Shown: in pieces, positions 14,190-45,654 of the stretch | Layout of the letters: each line of letters starts with the position of its first letter | Numbering within the stretch: position 1 is the stretch's first letter | Assembly: GCA_946807835.1 (NCBI GenBank) | Contig: OX327701.1 | Coordinates: 10,069,501-10,133,500 of the forward strand | From: Ailanthus altissimus | Lineage: Eukaryota; Streptophyta; Magnoliopsida; Sapindales; Simaroubaceae | Length of the DNA stretch: 64,000 nucleotides | Direction: 5' to 3' | Program-made: the position numbers and the translations under genes | Notes under the pieces: generated by a model | The model's input: the letters and a program-made list of their open reading frames with translations, nothing else | Database searches by the model: none | What the model was told of the DNA's origin: nothing

Positions 14190-14403
14190 TTGATTTTTTT
14201 TTTATGTTCATTTGCTTTGCTTTACCAACAAAGTAATAATGCATATTATAAGATGTCAGGGGTTTTGTTATGAATGTTCTGTTTATATCCCAATGATGGT
14301 ATTGGTAATTGACCCTACACATTTTTCTGATGCAGAGGCTGGTTTTATGATTCGTGAAGTGAATCAGTGGTATAAAGAACCTGCTACAAGTGCTTGTAGC
14401 TAA
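7087..14403 (+). CDS. ispE: 4-diphosphocytidyl-2-C-methyl-D-erythritol kinase, plastid (IspE/CMK), 11 exons
   Basis: GHMP-family kinase that phosphorylates CDP-methylerythritol at the 2-hydroxyl with ATP, in the plastid MEP pathway to isoprenoids. Exons: 7087-7236, 7340-7435, 7538-7607, 7719-7822, 7896-7952, 8032-8232, 9996-10088, 10181-10280, 10811-10910, 13521-13606, 14336-14403. All introns are GT-AG and phases agree throughout. The protein is about 374 residues, close to plant orthologues. Residues 1-50 are Ser/Arg-rich and nearly acid-free, as in a chloroplast transit peptide. Lys82 (SPCKINVF) is the expected substrate Lys. The ATP loop PSGAGLGGGSSNAA is residues 167-180. Asp209 (GSDIPFF) is the expected catalytic base. 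The late GHMP glycine motif SGSGSTIVGIG lies across exons 9-10. Oddities: exon 3 has nine Ts where eight keep frame (7545-7553), giving an immediate TAG, and exon 4 lacks one base near 7761. The two cancel in length only. The first ATG of the frame was taken as start; a second lies two codons on. Confidence 0.93.
7545..7762 (+). pseudogene. ispE: Pair of opposite 1-bp indels in IspE exons 3 and 4
   Basis: After ATAAATG in exon 3 a run of nine Ts puts TAG in frame. With eight Ts the frame reads VFFRITNKRQDG as the family requires. In exon 4 the codon after SLSP has only two bases (CCA TG AAG ACC), so the frame returns one base short. Between the two sites the shifted frame is not open, so they do not rescue each other. 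Nine other exons and all splice sites are clean. This fits assembly or homopolymer error, or a very recent null allele, better than an old pseudogene. Confidence 0.85.
8233..9995 (+). other. IspE intron 6 (1.76 kb), no recognised content
   Basis: This intron starts GTATG and ends TCCAG. A 97-codon open frame at 9064-9357 has no recognisable domain and is flanked by no splice-consistent exon. It looks like chance or old transposon sequence. Confidence 0.6.
10911..13520 (+). other. IspE intron 9 (2.6 kb), no recognised content
   Basis: This GT-AG intron splits the SGSGSTIVG motif (…SGS/GST…). It has a pyrimidine-rich opening but no transposon ends that I can see. A short direct repeat 'ctcattctgtttcatccttgtactg' lies near 13434-13483. 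Confidence 0.6.
14150..14187. repeat. (TA)n microsatellite in the last IspE intron
   Basis: About 19 uninterrupted TA dinucleotides lie in intron 10, roughly 150 bp upstream of the last exon. It is a likely length-polymorphic marker. Confidence 0.9.
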
Positions 14404-15085
14404 CAGCCCAAAGTTTCCCGAACCGTGCAATGATGTATCGCCATGGAAAATATAGAAATGTTGTATTATTTTATCCTTGTTGAGTTGATCATTTTGTAGC
14501 ACGGTCGTATTAGTGCTAAACACTAAACCAAAAGATATGCCAGAGAGAGGGAAACAATTCTGATCCTGACTTGTGAAATTTTGTTGGTTAATAAGAATGA
14601 CCCACAGAAAGTTCTCTCATTTCAAAATTGGTTTTGAAGGAATTCCACCAAAATCAAGGACACAGTTCGCTTGTGTGATATCGTCCAATTTTTTTTTTCG
14701 TTCTGTTATGTTCTTTCAGTTTTTCCTTATACAATGATGTTTTTTTTTTAATTTCAAATTTATATCTCAATTAGTTTATCAATAATATTAAGTTTGTAAA
14801 ATTAAGATAGGAAGTTTGTATAAATAATATTTAAATACCACTAATGTATAAATGATTAGTTAATTATTATATCAGTTGAGATATATAATTCAAATTCAGT
14901 GGTGTTATATTTATATTACTTGATATAAAAAATTAAATAATAAATTAAACAGATAATATGATAGTAACTTAACAAATTTTATTATGACCCATCAAATAGT
15001 ATAATATGATTGAATTTATATAATAATTATAGACAATGTGATAATAATTTAATTAATTTTAATATGACACATCAAAAGTATGAAT
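14404..15085 (+). other. IspE 3' UTR and downstream spacer
   Basis: The 3' UTR follows the TAA at 14401-14403. Candidate poly(A) signals of the AATAAG/AATAAT type lie near 14590 and 14780, without a clear best one. The DNA is AT-rich up to the hAT element and shows no other gene. Confidence 0.5.
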
Positions 15086-15189
15086 GAATTTATTAAGGGG
15101 TGGGCATCCCAGGACGGGCCGTGTCCCTATCCAAACCGGGACGGGTTGGGTCGGGACACAAGTCCAAACCAAGGCATGACAAATTTTGC

Positions 15190-16030
15190 TCATGTTTCTA
15201 ATTTGTTTCAGTTTTATAGTTTTGTTCAAATAATTTGAGTTAATTTGTGGTCCATGATTCTAATTGTTATAATTTTATATTTTAACCTAAGAATGTAGTT
15301 TTGTATTCTTTTAAACTTTAATGAATTTTATTATGAATTTAATTTCTTATCATTAATATAATTATTAATTTTAATTCTAATAGAATTTCAATTTTGAATT
15401 ACGTTAAATGTTGTAATTCTAATTTCAAATATGTTAAATATTTTAATTTTAATTTTAATTTCAATTGAAATAAAATAAAATAAATTAGATTTGAATTTGA
15501 ATTTAAATTACAATTATGTTAAGCGTTAACTGTTATAATTTTGAATCTAATTTTAATTTTAATTATGTTAAGTGTTAAATATTACAATTTCAAATTCAAT
15601 TTTAATTTCAATTACATTAAATGTTATAATTCCGATTCTAACATCTATCCGTTAAATTATAAATGTTGTAATTTCGATTTGACAAATTCTATTTCAATTT
15701 TAATTATGTTAAGTATTGTAATTCTAATTACAATTTGAATTACGTTAAGTATTTTATAATTATAAATCCAATTTTATTTTCAACTATGTTAAATATTTTA
15801 ATTTCGATTCTAATTTCAATTATGTTAAATCATAAATGTTGTAATTCTGATCCGACAAATCCTAACGTGGCATCAATTGCTTCAAGTGTTATAATTTCAA
15901 CTCCAAATTCAACTCTAATTTTAATTTTAATTATGTTAAATGTTATAATCTAAATCTAATTTTATATTAAATGTTATAATTCAATATTAATTTTACATTA
16001 AATGTTAAATATTTTAATTTAAATTATTTA
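15190..16030. repeat. Degenerate AT-rich tandem repeat inside the hAT 3' side
   Basis: Dozens of variants of 'taattttaattatgttaaatgtt' follow each other without strict period. This gives short open frames that read as low-complexity Ile/Asn/Leu protein. They are not genes. Confidence 0.75.
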
Positions 16031-16806
16031 TATTTTAAAAAAATTGGCAGAACCTCCCCTAAAATTTGGAGATTCCCATAGACATATGCCTCCACAAAAT
16101 TAACACTCCAATATTAAATATAATTTTACCAAATCATCACATCAAATCAATTCACTCATAAGGCATTTAGAAATGGCCTATTGCCAACTAATAGATACAA
16201 AATAAATCAATATTTCAATAGCTAAATATATGAATAAACTAAGCCAACATTTTCACAAAATAAAAACAAGGTCCAACACTTAGGTAATAAATACATCAAG
16301 TCCAAAAGGTAATTGCTAAAATAATAACTAAATAAAATCAAAAAAATAATCGCAATTTGAAGTCCAAAATATAATTGCAAAAACGTTTTCAAAATTTGGA
16401 TTATTCATTAATTTGTAAAACAAAAGTATAACAAAAATTAAGTATTATAATATAAAACTTGATTATTCATATTTATTGATTTAATTGAACTATTGAAGAA
16501 TTATCTTAAAATTCAATTGCCGATAAATAACCATAAATAACTTCTTGGTAAATTTAATACCGTAGAAGAAGTAGTTGCATTGTATTATGTGCAAATTCTA
16601 CATGAAAGAAGTAAGATAATAATTTTTGGATTGTTTTTAAAAACACAAAATATTAGAAAATAATAGAAAAAAAATTAAATGAAGAAATAGTAAAAGTGTA
16701 GAATAATATTGTTTTTACCTGCTTCGACTTTGTCATAAAACTCAATATGTACGAGAAATTATTCTTTCTTCGCTCTATTCAACAAAAGCGAAGCTTGTAC
16801 CCAATT

Positions 16807-19800
16807 TTATGTGCATATCAAACTCTCAATTATCTTTAGAGTCAATGAGCTCTTGAATGAATCAAGAATCTGCCCCCCGGTACTAAAAGCTGACTCAGAG
16901 GCCATCGTAGATACCAAAATAACAAGTATATCCACAGCTATTTGTGCCAACACTAGATTCCTGGAAGAATTTACCTTCCACCAACTCAAAATATCAAAAT
17001 GTTGATTTTTGAGATTCTCAACTTTCTCTATTAGGTATCTATCCATTTCATTGGATTTAGCCAAATTTATTTTGTCATCTACACACCTCACGAATTTTGC
17101 CCAAGGATCATCATCCCCCACATCAAGTTGTATCACATCTGAATATAAACTTGATGGATCAGATTGCTGTGATTGTGACCTATACATGCTAGTGCTACTC
17201 TCAACTTCACTCCTAAACCCATCAGCACTACTATTTGGTCCACCAACCGCTCTATCACACGATGTATTATAGGCCTCATAAAGCCTATACAATAATTCTT
17301 TGCTTATTCTCTTCATATCTTTGACTCTGGCATTGTCATTATCATATCAAATCTCAAAACAAAATTTAGCAAATTGCATCTTGGGTCTTGGATCAAGTAC
17401 TATAGCAAGTATAAAAAATTTATTTATTTTCTTCATGGATTCTCAATACTTATCATTTTTTGCCGGCATCTTGTTAGCTATGACACACAAAGATACATCT
17501 TCACTTCGACTTAATTTAGCTAAGTTAAAATTAATTTTACAAATCTTACTGAAACAGATATTAGATTTCACAAACAATAAAGCACTAAATTTTAAAGTGA
17601 CATCATAAAAAGTTTTAGAAACTTCATAAACCGTTTAACATTCTCCCAATCCGCACTAATTGGTGGCCTATATCTCTTCTTTCCATTTTCATCCTCTAGA
17701 AAGTAACTCTCATATAACTCATCCTTTTCTGTCATTCGACCAAACACCTTTGCAAATTTTAATACAATCGCCAACATCAAATAAGTGAAATTATATATCA
17801 TTTGCACATCTAACACCACATTCCATTTATAATTAATTCTCTCTTTCTCTCTCTCTCTCTCTCCATAAAACTTTTAGAAACTTGAACTCTTAATGTAGAG
17901 GATCTCATATATTTCACAGCATTACGTATAAAAATAATGCTTTCATACAAATCCTTCAACCTATCAGTCACAATCAAATTCAAAATGTGCGCACAATGCA
18001 TATGCATAAACTCACCATTCAATCTTAGTGCTTTATCTTTCCAACTCTTCAATCTCTTCTTAAAATAATTGATGACAACGTCATTAGCACTTGCGTTATT
18101 AACTGTAACGGTAAACATTTTCTCTGTAGTTCAATCCAACAAGCAAGATTTAGGTTACTTGCCGATTTCTTCCCCTTTATGAGATGGAATAGGAGAGAAA
18201 CTCAAAATCCTCTTATGCAACTTCTAATTTGAATTTACGAAGTGAGCAGTAACAACCATATAGCTTTGATTATAAATAGAAGTCTAAACGTTAGTTGTCA
18301 AGCTCATTCACTGCTCAGTTCCACTAAATAGACTCTTTAACATGGCTTTCTCCTCAACAAATAGTTATACTACATCTCTGGTTATAGTTCTATATGATAG
18401 AATATCAAATAGAGGACATGCTACACTACAAAAATATCGATATCCACAATTCTCTACAAAACTGAATGGCAATTCTGTTGGGATTTGTACTTACGTGCCA
18501 TCCCAAAATGTATAAATATTTAATGATAGTATTTATACAATTATCATTTCTAATAAAATTGTTAATATTATTTATAAATAAAATGGTAATATGCTTGTAA
18601 CGTTTCAGACATTGTATGATCTGAAGGAGTTCAGATTCGGTCTAAAGGAATTTAAATTAGTACTAAGAGTTAGCAATGCTAATAGTTATAAATACTAAAA
18701 GTTAATGCTACTAAGAGTTAGTGATGCTAAAAGTTAGCATGTTCATATAATTAGCGAAATCTAAGGAGTTTAGAGCCTTGTCTGAAATAGGACAATGACC
18801 TGAGAATATATTAGTAATTACATAGCTGCAAGGAGTTGTAGATGGTCCTAGGAAATGTCATTATCCAAGTATGTTCTCAAACATAATGTTCCTAATCTAA
18901 TTTCATCGATGCGGGTCTATCGATGGAACCCATTAATATAGATTAATGTATGTCTATATCTGGATGGTCCAGATAGTTAGTCTTAGCAAACTATGAGCTT
19001 AGTGGAAGCTCGTATAGAGATGCAGGTATTCAATAAGGATTGGATATTGAACAGACTCATGAGGACCTCTGATAGACATCTAATGAAGCAGTCAATGGAA
19101 GGTCTTTCGAGTTGAGTAGTATTTGTGGTCCTTTAACTTGAGCGCCACGGTGGGCTTGTGAGTGATCCATCATACTTTGTTTCCATGCATGTCAGAAACC
19201 TTTCATGGTTTGACCGCTGAATGTCGCTAGATATGGTTCGAGGCTCATGGAATCCAGTATGCGTAGATATGAGATTCATCAACTCACATGAGTGGGTTGT
19301 ATATCCTTATGCTCCGATTTTATATTTCAGAAAGTCTTGTGGTCACAAGTATAATCCTAAAAAAATATATTCTGAAGGAATAAACAATATTACAAAAGTG
19401 TTTGTGGATATTATTTAATAAAATATAAATATAGAGATAAGTTCATGATTGAGAAAATAGAGATTTGACGATGATGATATATATTTTTGCTCTTCAAGGA
19501 TATAATTGATGGAGGGATTATACGAATATGCAATAACCTCAACTTGCATGGTCTAACACGTTGATTTGTAATATCCATAACGTGTGTGTGGGACATCGCT
19601 CACGGACGTATGGAGGAGACCCATATGAAAAATTAGGTGTGGACCTAGAGAGTCTCACAATATGAAGTGTACTCGTTGCGCACTAAGGTAGCGGATTGGA
19701 TTAAATAATTCGATCCAATGAATTTCAACAAAATAGATTAATTATTTAGGGATCCCTCGAGATGTAAATTTGTCAAGACTTAATTGTTAAGTAAATCACT

Positions 19801-21309
19801 CAATTAATTAACAAGGATTGTTAATTAGTAGAATATTGATAAATGGTAAAAAAATTTTCATGATTTGATTTTACATTTTTACCATTTAACTTTGATAGTA
19901 AAAATTAGTAAGGTAAAAAGTAATTATTCAAAATTATTTTGAATAATTAAATTATATATTATTAGATAATATTATAATATATATAGATCATGGCATTGTA
20001 TTTTAATACAATAAGGGGCCTGAATATTGGTCATTTATGTACCCATTATAATTAAAATAATTATATTTATTAGGTAAAAATTAATTTTAGTAGCCATTAT
20101 TCTAGTGCTTGGTTAAATTAATTCTAAGTGGGAGACCAACAATAAAATTGAGGAAGCACTTAATTTTTTTTAATTAAAATATTGAATAATAAAAATGATT
20201 TAGCAAAACAATTGAATGATTCATTTCAATTTTGGGGGAGTAAAACTTCAGCCGAAGAAGAAAGGTAAGAGAGAGTTTTGAGTTTTATTTTTTCAAGTGT
20301 TGAAAACATGTAAAACTTCTCTTCATCTCTTTTTATAATGAATGACCGATAATGAATAAAAGAAAAATAGAGAAAAAGATAATTATTTTAAAAAAGAGTT
20401 GTTCAAAATAATTATCATGTAGAAATTATTTCTAAGAATTATACAAGAGTTGTATGTTAAATATTTCTAATTAATACAAGAGTTGTATAAAAAATATTTA
20501 CCATCTCCATTTAAGAAACAAACTTGTAATCAAAAGAGTTTGAATACATGTTGCTAAAAATCATAAAACTAAGCTACTATTCTAGCTCCTTAATCCCACC
20601 AAAAGTTATGGACTAGAATTGTTCAACATATACTTCAAGGTAAGCTCTTTACATGGATTGTTGGAAGACTTGAAGAATTTGTAAAGCTACCTTCATTAAG
20701 TAAGTATTTTACATTATGTTATGATACAATATTGTTCATCATATATATATTTTGTATAATAGTTATACTTATTGATATATGTGATATATGTGGTTAATTG
20801 TTAAAATAAGTGTATTTGTAACATGCTTCCGCTACATATAATAATTTTTAAAATTATGTATACACTCGTATGTCACACACTCGATTACCAATAAATTCAT
20901 CTATAATCACCATTTTTGTAGCTACATCTCGACATGCTTCTTTACTTCATCCCTTAGGCACAACATTACTATTATTTTCCTCTCATTCTCTTGTGGGTTC
21001 TCTACCAAATACTATTTGTTTATCATCCAATAATGAGTGTGGAATCTTCTTACAAACCCGTAAGTATTTTCTCATATCTTTTGTTTCATCTCTCGTTGAA
21101 TTATATGCATATAATTTCTTACAATAATTGCACTGCGACCTATCTTCTATGTCATTGCACGGGGTGAAGTGTCTCTACACCATCAATCTTGTTCTCTTCT
21201 TAGGATTAGGATGTAAAGGCAATGCATCTTCGTCGTTAATGCTGCATTGCGTATCCACATGAGATCCCCTAATATTCATAATATTTTTTGAAGTTGAATT
21301 ACAACTCAT
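16807..21309 (-). pseudogene. hAT transposase pseudogene (BED finger to dimerisation domain)
   Basis: Cut-and-paste DNA transposase, decayed. Reading from 21309 down, the N-terminal part gives a BED-type zinc finger (CNYCKKLYAYN, then a Cys after MRKYLRVC) followed by the segment ending VIIDE. After the 18476-20893 insertion the frame resumes with LPFSFVEN. It continues through KLHKRILSFSPIPSHKGEE and FTVTVNNASANDVVINYF (18118 region), MHCAHILNLIV, and RDAVKY-like stretches. The C-terminal hAT dimerisation domain is at 17316-16807 (HFDILSWWKVNSSRN, then VSTMASESAFSTGG). Stops and frame changes occur throughout, and a CT run at 17839-17863 interrupts one frame. It is non-functional here. It resembles the RICESLEEPER/Ac-like group of plant hAT proteins. 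Confidence 0.88.
18476..20893. mobile_element. 2.4-kb insertion with AATTC duplication, LTR-like, copy 1 of an unidentified family
   Basis: The insertion splits the hAT transposase codon-exactly. AATTC occurs at 18471-18475 and again at 20894-20898, and the protein runs VIIDE to LPFSF across them. The element begins TGTTGGGATTTG. It has no coding sequence I can recognise. A second copy starts with the same TGTTGG at 50076 and stays similar to about 52880, apart from its own insertion. The 5-bp duplication and TG start suggest a solo LTR or a large non-coding retroelement derivative, but the right end (ACCAATA) is not the usual CA. Confidence 0.7.
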
Positions 21310-22621
21310 CTGTAATATAATATAATAATAAAACAAACATAAATTTTTTTTATTGTGCTTTTATTTTATTTTTTAGTAAACATTATACACGGTCAAAATG
21401 CATATAAAAAACAAGGATGGGCCTATTAATACATGTACCATCAACTTAACTTTATTTATAAACTAGAAAAAGGTTTTTTAGAAGAAAAAAAACTACCAAA
21501 TGTGTATTTAAATTCTTATACATATGTAAAAACAAAACAAAATACACACACGTATCCATTATTTATATTTAGAAGCAAAACAAATTACTTATTTTAACTT
21601 AGAATGTTTGTGTAAAAAATATAGCATTTTCCTTTCCTCTTAACCAAATATTAAATCTTAAGATTCACTATTTGATTGGTAAGTAAAGGACTACTAACTT
21701 CACAGAAGTTTCATAACATGTCATTTTGTGTTAGTGCATGCATATTTTAGCAATCAATCAACAATAATGTGGTGGACCAAAATTTTATATTTTTTAAAAT
21801 ATTCAAAGTCCAAAACTCAAGCAACGCACTTAATTTCATATTAATTTATTTCAACAATAAAAATATCAATGCAAACATTCTTTTTTAAGAAATTTCGATT
21901 GCAAGAGAACCACAAAACATATTTATAAACATCAACGCAAACATTCTAAATGTAAAAAGAAATAAAACAAAGTAATGAGCACAAATGTACAATGAAGCAT
22001 ATATTTATAAATTCAAAAACAAAAAACTTAAATTAACAAACAATAAATATTTGAACAAATAACAATGTCAAGTGTCAATTGGCCACAACACCTTACACTA
22101 TGGCGACGAGCACAGTTGAGGAGGAACTGACGACGGTCAACAATGATAAGGACGTGACTGAGTTGAGATTGCAACGTGGACAGCATGTGACGGCTGCAAC
22201 GGCCAACGGTGTGACTCGTTTCGATGACAGCAATGGCAGCAAGACTTGCGAACGATAGACTGATAGAGAGAAAAGAACGGCAGCACCGCAATAGAGAGAT
22301 GAGAATGAGATTTTTCAATCTTTCTTTCAATTTTTTTTGTTCTTTTTTTCCCTTAAACTTAATAAAACGGTGCTATTTTCCTTCTTGCTAATGGTGTTAT
22401 TTTAATTTTTTTTTTAAACAAAAAAAGGGTCCAATTTGAATTTTTTTTCGAATTAAACCGAGTCCCATCTCGGTTTGACTGGGATGTTCGAGTCTCTAAA
22501 TTAGGGACCCAGTTTGGTCTCAATTTTGGGACCTATCCCATCCCGACTCAACCCAATCTGATTTTTTCTGGCTGAATGGATCGGGCTGGGTACGCGCCAT
22601 ATGCCCACTCCTAAATTTATA

Positions 22622-23283
22622 TAACTTAATTTGTACATGTAATATTGTTTATAAATTTTGTGTGGGATACACTTAATCATTTACTTATTTATTTACTTGA
22701 AAATAGCACAACTAAATTACTCATTTATTGATGGTGTTTAATTACACATAAGACTAAAAAACTCAACTACCAAATTATCAATAGTTGACATGTGAGTTGG
22801 AAAATTTAGTTTTTATATCCCAAATTTCTCGGCATTTGCATTATTAAAAGAGAAATTATACATTTTCAAGGGTTTTAGTGGGGAAATATATAATTGTCGA
22901 ATTAGGATATTTTGAAATATTTCAAAATATTTGCATCTAATTCAACGTATATACCCCGACAAATAACTAACATTAAATGGTTTTTCTCACTTCAATTAGA
23001 ATAGGAGATAATTAACCCTTTTTTCAGGTTTGAAGGAGACAACTAGTTGTATTTCTTACAAACAGAGATGCATTTGCTTAAACGATCCGCATCTAGAGAT
23101 ACTAAGTTCGAATTCTTTTTTTCTTAAATGAAAAAAAAATTTTTGAAGGAGATAACAATTCCAAAGGTAAATTTACTTGTGTCAACCTTTAGGGTTAGGA
23201 AATGTCAATATTCCTAAATATATATTAAAAATACAAATATTATTTTTAAGAAAGCATTTATATTCCCATTAAGGATATGTGTA
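22622..23283. other. Spacer, nothing recognised
   Basis: AT-rich DNA between the hAT element and the next repeat. No domain, splice-consistent exon or terminal repeat was seen. Confidence 0.5.
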
Positions 23284-24040
23284 AGGATGTCAAAATTATT
23301 AACAGACTTGTTAAAACTCGTCCGCATTGAAAATAATTTGATAAAATTTGAAGTGAATTTGATACATAAAACTAAAATTCGCAACAAATTTAATACAGAT
23401 ACAGATTCAATAAAAAATTTAAAAATACCCGCAATGGATATTCATAAATACTACTTTTTTCTTAATTTTTTAAAGAAAATAAATAATATAGTGCATGTTG
23501 CATGCTAAGAGCGCATGTTGTGTGCTTAACATGAGCTCCTAACACGTGCATTAAGTACTAGACGCACAAAATTACACGCTTAGCATGTGCTCTTAGCACA
23601 CGTGCTAAGTGTGTTAAGTGTACAATATTGCATACTTTTAACATTCTCTCCTATTATATGTATTGAGTATTGTGAGTTTAGCGTATACTCCTAACACGTG
23701 TGTTAAACGTTAGACGCGCAACATTGCACGTTTAATGTGCACTCTCTAACACACGTGCTAAATACTACGTGAGCAATATTTCGTGTTTAGTATGCACTCC
23801 CAGCACACGTATTAAGCACGCTTTTAGTGTTCACTCCTAACACGTATGCTAAGCGTTATGTACTCATTGCTAAACCCGCTTAAAATTCGCAAATAATTCA
23901 TTGTGAATTTGATAATGAATATATACCAATTAAAACGAATTTGATATTAAAACTTTAAACTTGAAATAAATTTAAAAAAAAATTAATATTTTAATTTTAA
24001 AGTAGATGCGAATATAAATTTAAAGGTATTCATCTCAAAC
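23284..24040 (-). mobile_element. Non-autonomous hAT-like element, family copy 2
   Basis: It starts TAAGGATGTCAAAA on the plus strand. This matches the reverse complement of the right end of the 31065-32407 element (CGGGATGACAAAAATACC), followed by the same order of 'acttgttaaaactcgtccgc' and 'gaatttgata' phrases. So it lies in the opposite orientation. The far end near 24040 ('ggtattcatct') is less clear. It is non-coding. Confidence 0.55.
23490..23875. repeat. Degenerate array rich in ACACGTG palindromes
   Basis: The phrase 'cactcctaacacgtgtgctaag' and variants recur about six times, at intervals of roughly 60-75 bp. They alternate with 'gcgcaacattgcacg'. CACGTG or a one-base variant sits at the centre of each unit. 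It is absent from the other two family copies, so it grew inside this copy. Confidence 0.7.
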
Positions 24041-24757
24041 TTCCAACCCCCTACCATCTCTACATATGTAAGAAAAATAAAATTCATATACATTATTATT
24101 ATTATTTTTGACGAAGAATAAACAATTCAAATACAAAATCTATTAATTTGAATGCACTACAAACTCTTTATCACTAAATCATTCAAACAAGTGCAAAATT
24201 CAAGTGTATCATCCATATTTATACATTCATATCTATTAATTTGAATTAAATTCAAGTCTATTTAAACATATATATATATATATTTTTAAAAAAAAACAAA
24301 TGCTAGTTCGAGTTTTCTTTACAAGTTACCAATACTGCTTACAATTGCAACATCGATATTTGTCCACACACTTCTAAGTATAAGAAAACATATGCCACCG
24401 CCATCACTCGATAAAGTTACAGGACAACGGTCTAAAAGAGTACAAGCAATCATTTTTTAAGGATTGAGAATGCCCGGTTAATATTCATGACTAGTACTTT
24501 AAACACAATAATCTAGAGTACATAGATAATAGAATCCGAACCACTCCTTGGCATTGCATCTTCCAAACTGCATAAAAGGGTAACCAGATTTTATCTACTG
24601 TGATAGTGATGGTGATGGTACATATGCTTATCGCTAATCTCTTAAAGACAAATCTTTAACAGTTCAAGAGCGGAACTTTTTACCAACTCGTCCACCACCA
24701 AGTTTATTAATTCAAACTGGTTGTGGTGGCCAAGCTCATTCCAAGTCTTGGATCAGG
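24041..24757 (-). other. CDKC 3' UTR and downstream spacer
   Basis: This lies just downstream of the CDKC stop on the minus strand. An AATAAA-type signal (TTTATT on the plus strand) lies about 50 bp past the stop. Others lie further on, so the true 3' end cannot be fixed. Confidence 0.45.
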
Positions 24758-43880
<19,123 letters not shown>

Positions 43881-44175
43881 ACCTCCTCTACCACTACCAG
43901 TTAATTATCTAAAGGGAAAGAAAATTATCAGCAAATAATGATAATAATTCTTTATTATTCCTATTACAGGAATAAAAGAAGAGTCCTAAATTTACCGGAT
44001 ATCTTGGGAACTCAACAACACTGGGAGGACAATCGCAGTTCCTCTCGGTTCTCTTCCCAGAGATCCAGTGATAATAAGAGCAGGGCCTTTTTCAGAAAGC
44101 AACGAAAGTCCAAATACCCTCTTTCACCGTTTCGGGATAGGAGAGTCGTAAGATTGATGATGGAATAATAACACC
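43881..44175 (-). promoter_or_regulatory. CDKC 5' UTR with a probable leader intron
   Basis: On the minus strand the GC-richer tract from about 44170 to 43996 ends in a possible donor GTAAAT. A possible acceptor TTTCCCTTTAG lies near 43913, 30-odd bases before the ATG. A leader intron of about 80 bp is therefore plausible. No clear TATA box was seen upstream. Confidence 0.45.
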
Positions 44176-44224
44176 TGAATCCAAAGGTTTCATGCTTTTC
44201 CAAGTAAAGGAGATAATTGTTCAC

Positions 44225-45650
44225 AATTTATATTAAATAGGTCCCTAATTTGATTTATATTAAAATATCTTTCAATGTTAACTTACTTTTACAATGTGAT
44301 TCTACAGTTATTTTTTAAAGAGAAAGGACATTTGACCCTCAAAATTTAGTAAAATAGACGGTTTACTTAATTTTTAAAATTATTTATTTACATTATAATT
44401 TTTAATTTTTTTATTAAGTTGAATAACAACGAAGGTAATATAATTTTTTACTTATAAAAATATGTGACACAATTTAAGAGGCATTGATTAATATTGATTG
44501 TTGACCGATTATTAGCCAATGTTAACCACTGTTATAATTAGCAATAGGGTGAGTTAAAATAAGAATTACATTTTCCATCCCCATATTTATATAAGATAAA
44601 ATTTTTCGTATCTGTTTCATACTTAATTTATGTAATTTAGATTTAATATGGGAAATTTTCAAATAGAGATAGACATCCGCATGGGTACCATACTCAAATT
44701 TTTTATTAATGTTTTAAAATACTATTTAACTTGTAATAATTTAATTTTGTAAAATAGTGTTTCACTCCATATAATCATAAATACAAAAAAAAAAAATCTC
44801 AAATGAATTATCTTAAAATTAAAAAAAAAAATTATAAATTTTAAATTCTAATAATTAAGAAACTTCATAAAAAAAATAATGAAACTAAAAAACTTTTACA
44901 AGTAAATTTGTCGTCTTTTAATTTAGAAGCTTATGTGATAATAAGTTAGTTCAATAAATAAATAAATTGGTAGAAAGCTTAACAAAAAGTAAAATAATTA
45001 GGTAAGTTTTTTCATTCTTCAATTTAATTTCTTATATGATACTAAATAAATAGTTTTATTTTTTTAAAAAAATTTTGAAATATTTATTTATTTATCAAGA
45101 TTAAAGAATGATAACTCCTTTTTATTTTATTAATAAATAATAAATTTTAATTTTTAAAGGAAAAAAAAAACTATTATCAAACGTTTTAAGTTAAGAATCA
45201 GGTAGGTTTCTTAATGTTATTACATCTTATAAAAATCATAATATTCAATTTTTAAAAACAATATTTATGTATGATTAAATAGCATAGATTTTTACGACTT
45301 AAATTACATGTATAACAAAAAAAATTTAATATATAGAAAAAATTAAAGAATATACCATATGTCCGAAGATATAGTAGAACTGAATGATCCATTGTAGCAT
45401 AGACATGATCATGAACGAATCTACTATTAAACTTGCTAAAATCAATCGTTAAGACTTGGCCACGTCGTGTACAAACATACAAATCATGTCCCAAACACAA
45501 AATTAGATTTCTAAAACAAATCTGGATACATATAACATAAACATTAAAATTTATTATGAAAATTTTCATCAAAGGGTTGAAATTTGAACATATATAAAAT
45601 GAAATTGAAATTTGAAAAGCGTAATATAAAAGTTGAAATATTAGATTAAA
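44225..45650. other. AT-rich spacer upstream of CDKC
   Basis: Extremely AT-rich DNA with A- and T-runs. No domain or transposon end was seen. An open frame reaching into this region on the minus strand (45252-45713) starts as the tail of the LINE remnant and then reads as low-complexity hydrophobic sequence. Confidence 0.5.
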
Positions 45651-45654
45651 ACAT

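Larger units (their letters stand above)
15094..22613 (-). mobile_element. hAT transposon, once autonomous, about 7.5 kb with a nested insertion
   Basis: The termini are imperfect inverted repeats: TAAGGGGTGGGCAT at the left, and the complement of ATGCCCACTCCTA at the right. These are typical hAT ends. The flanks carry an 8-bp near-duplication, GAATTTAT at 15086-15093 against AAATTTAT at 22613-22620 (7 of 8; the border is uncertain by one base). Subterminal zones at both ends are rich in GGGAC/GTCCC words ('ccgggacgggttgggtcggg' at the left, 'gggacctatcccatcccgac' at the right), another hAT habit. The transposase lies inside on the minus strand. Removing the 18476-20893 insertion leaves about 5.1 kb. 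Confidence 0.82.

Noticed and set aside
15541..15953. Two short open frames of Ile/Asn/Leu repeats
   Set aside because: They are translations of the degenerate 'aattttaattatgtt' low-complexity repeat.
18476..20893. Calling the 2.4-kb insertion a specific copia or gypsy LTR
   Set aside because: There is no partner LTR, primer site or pol. The right end is not CA, so only an LTR-like label is justified.
22028..22330. 100-codon open frame near the hAT 5' end
   Set aside because: It lies in the untranslated leader and subterminal zone of the hAT element, before the transposase ATG. It shows no known motif.
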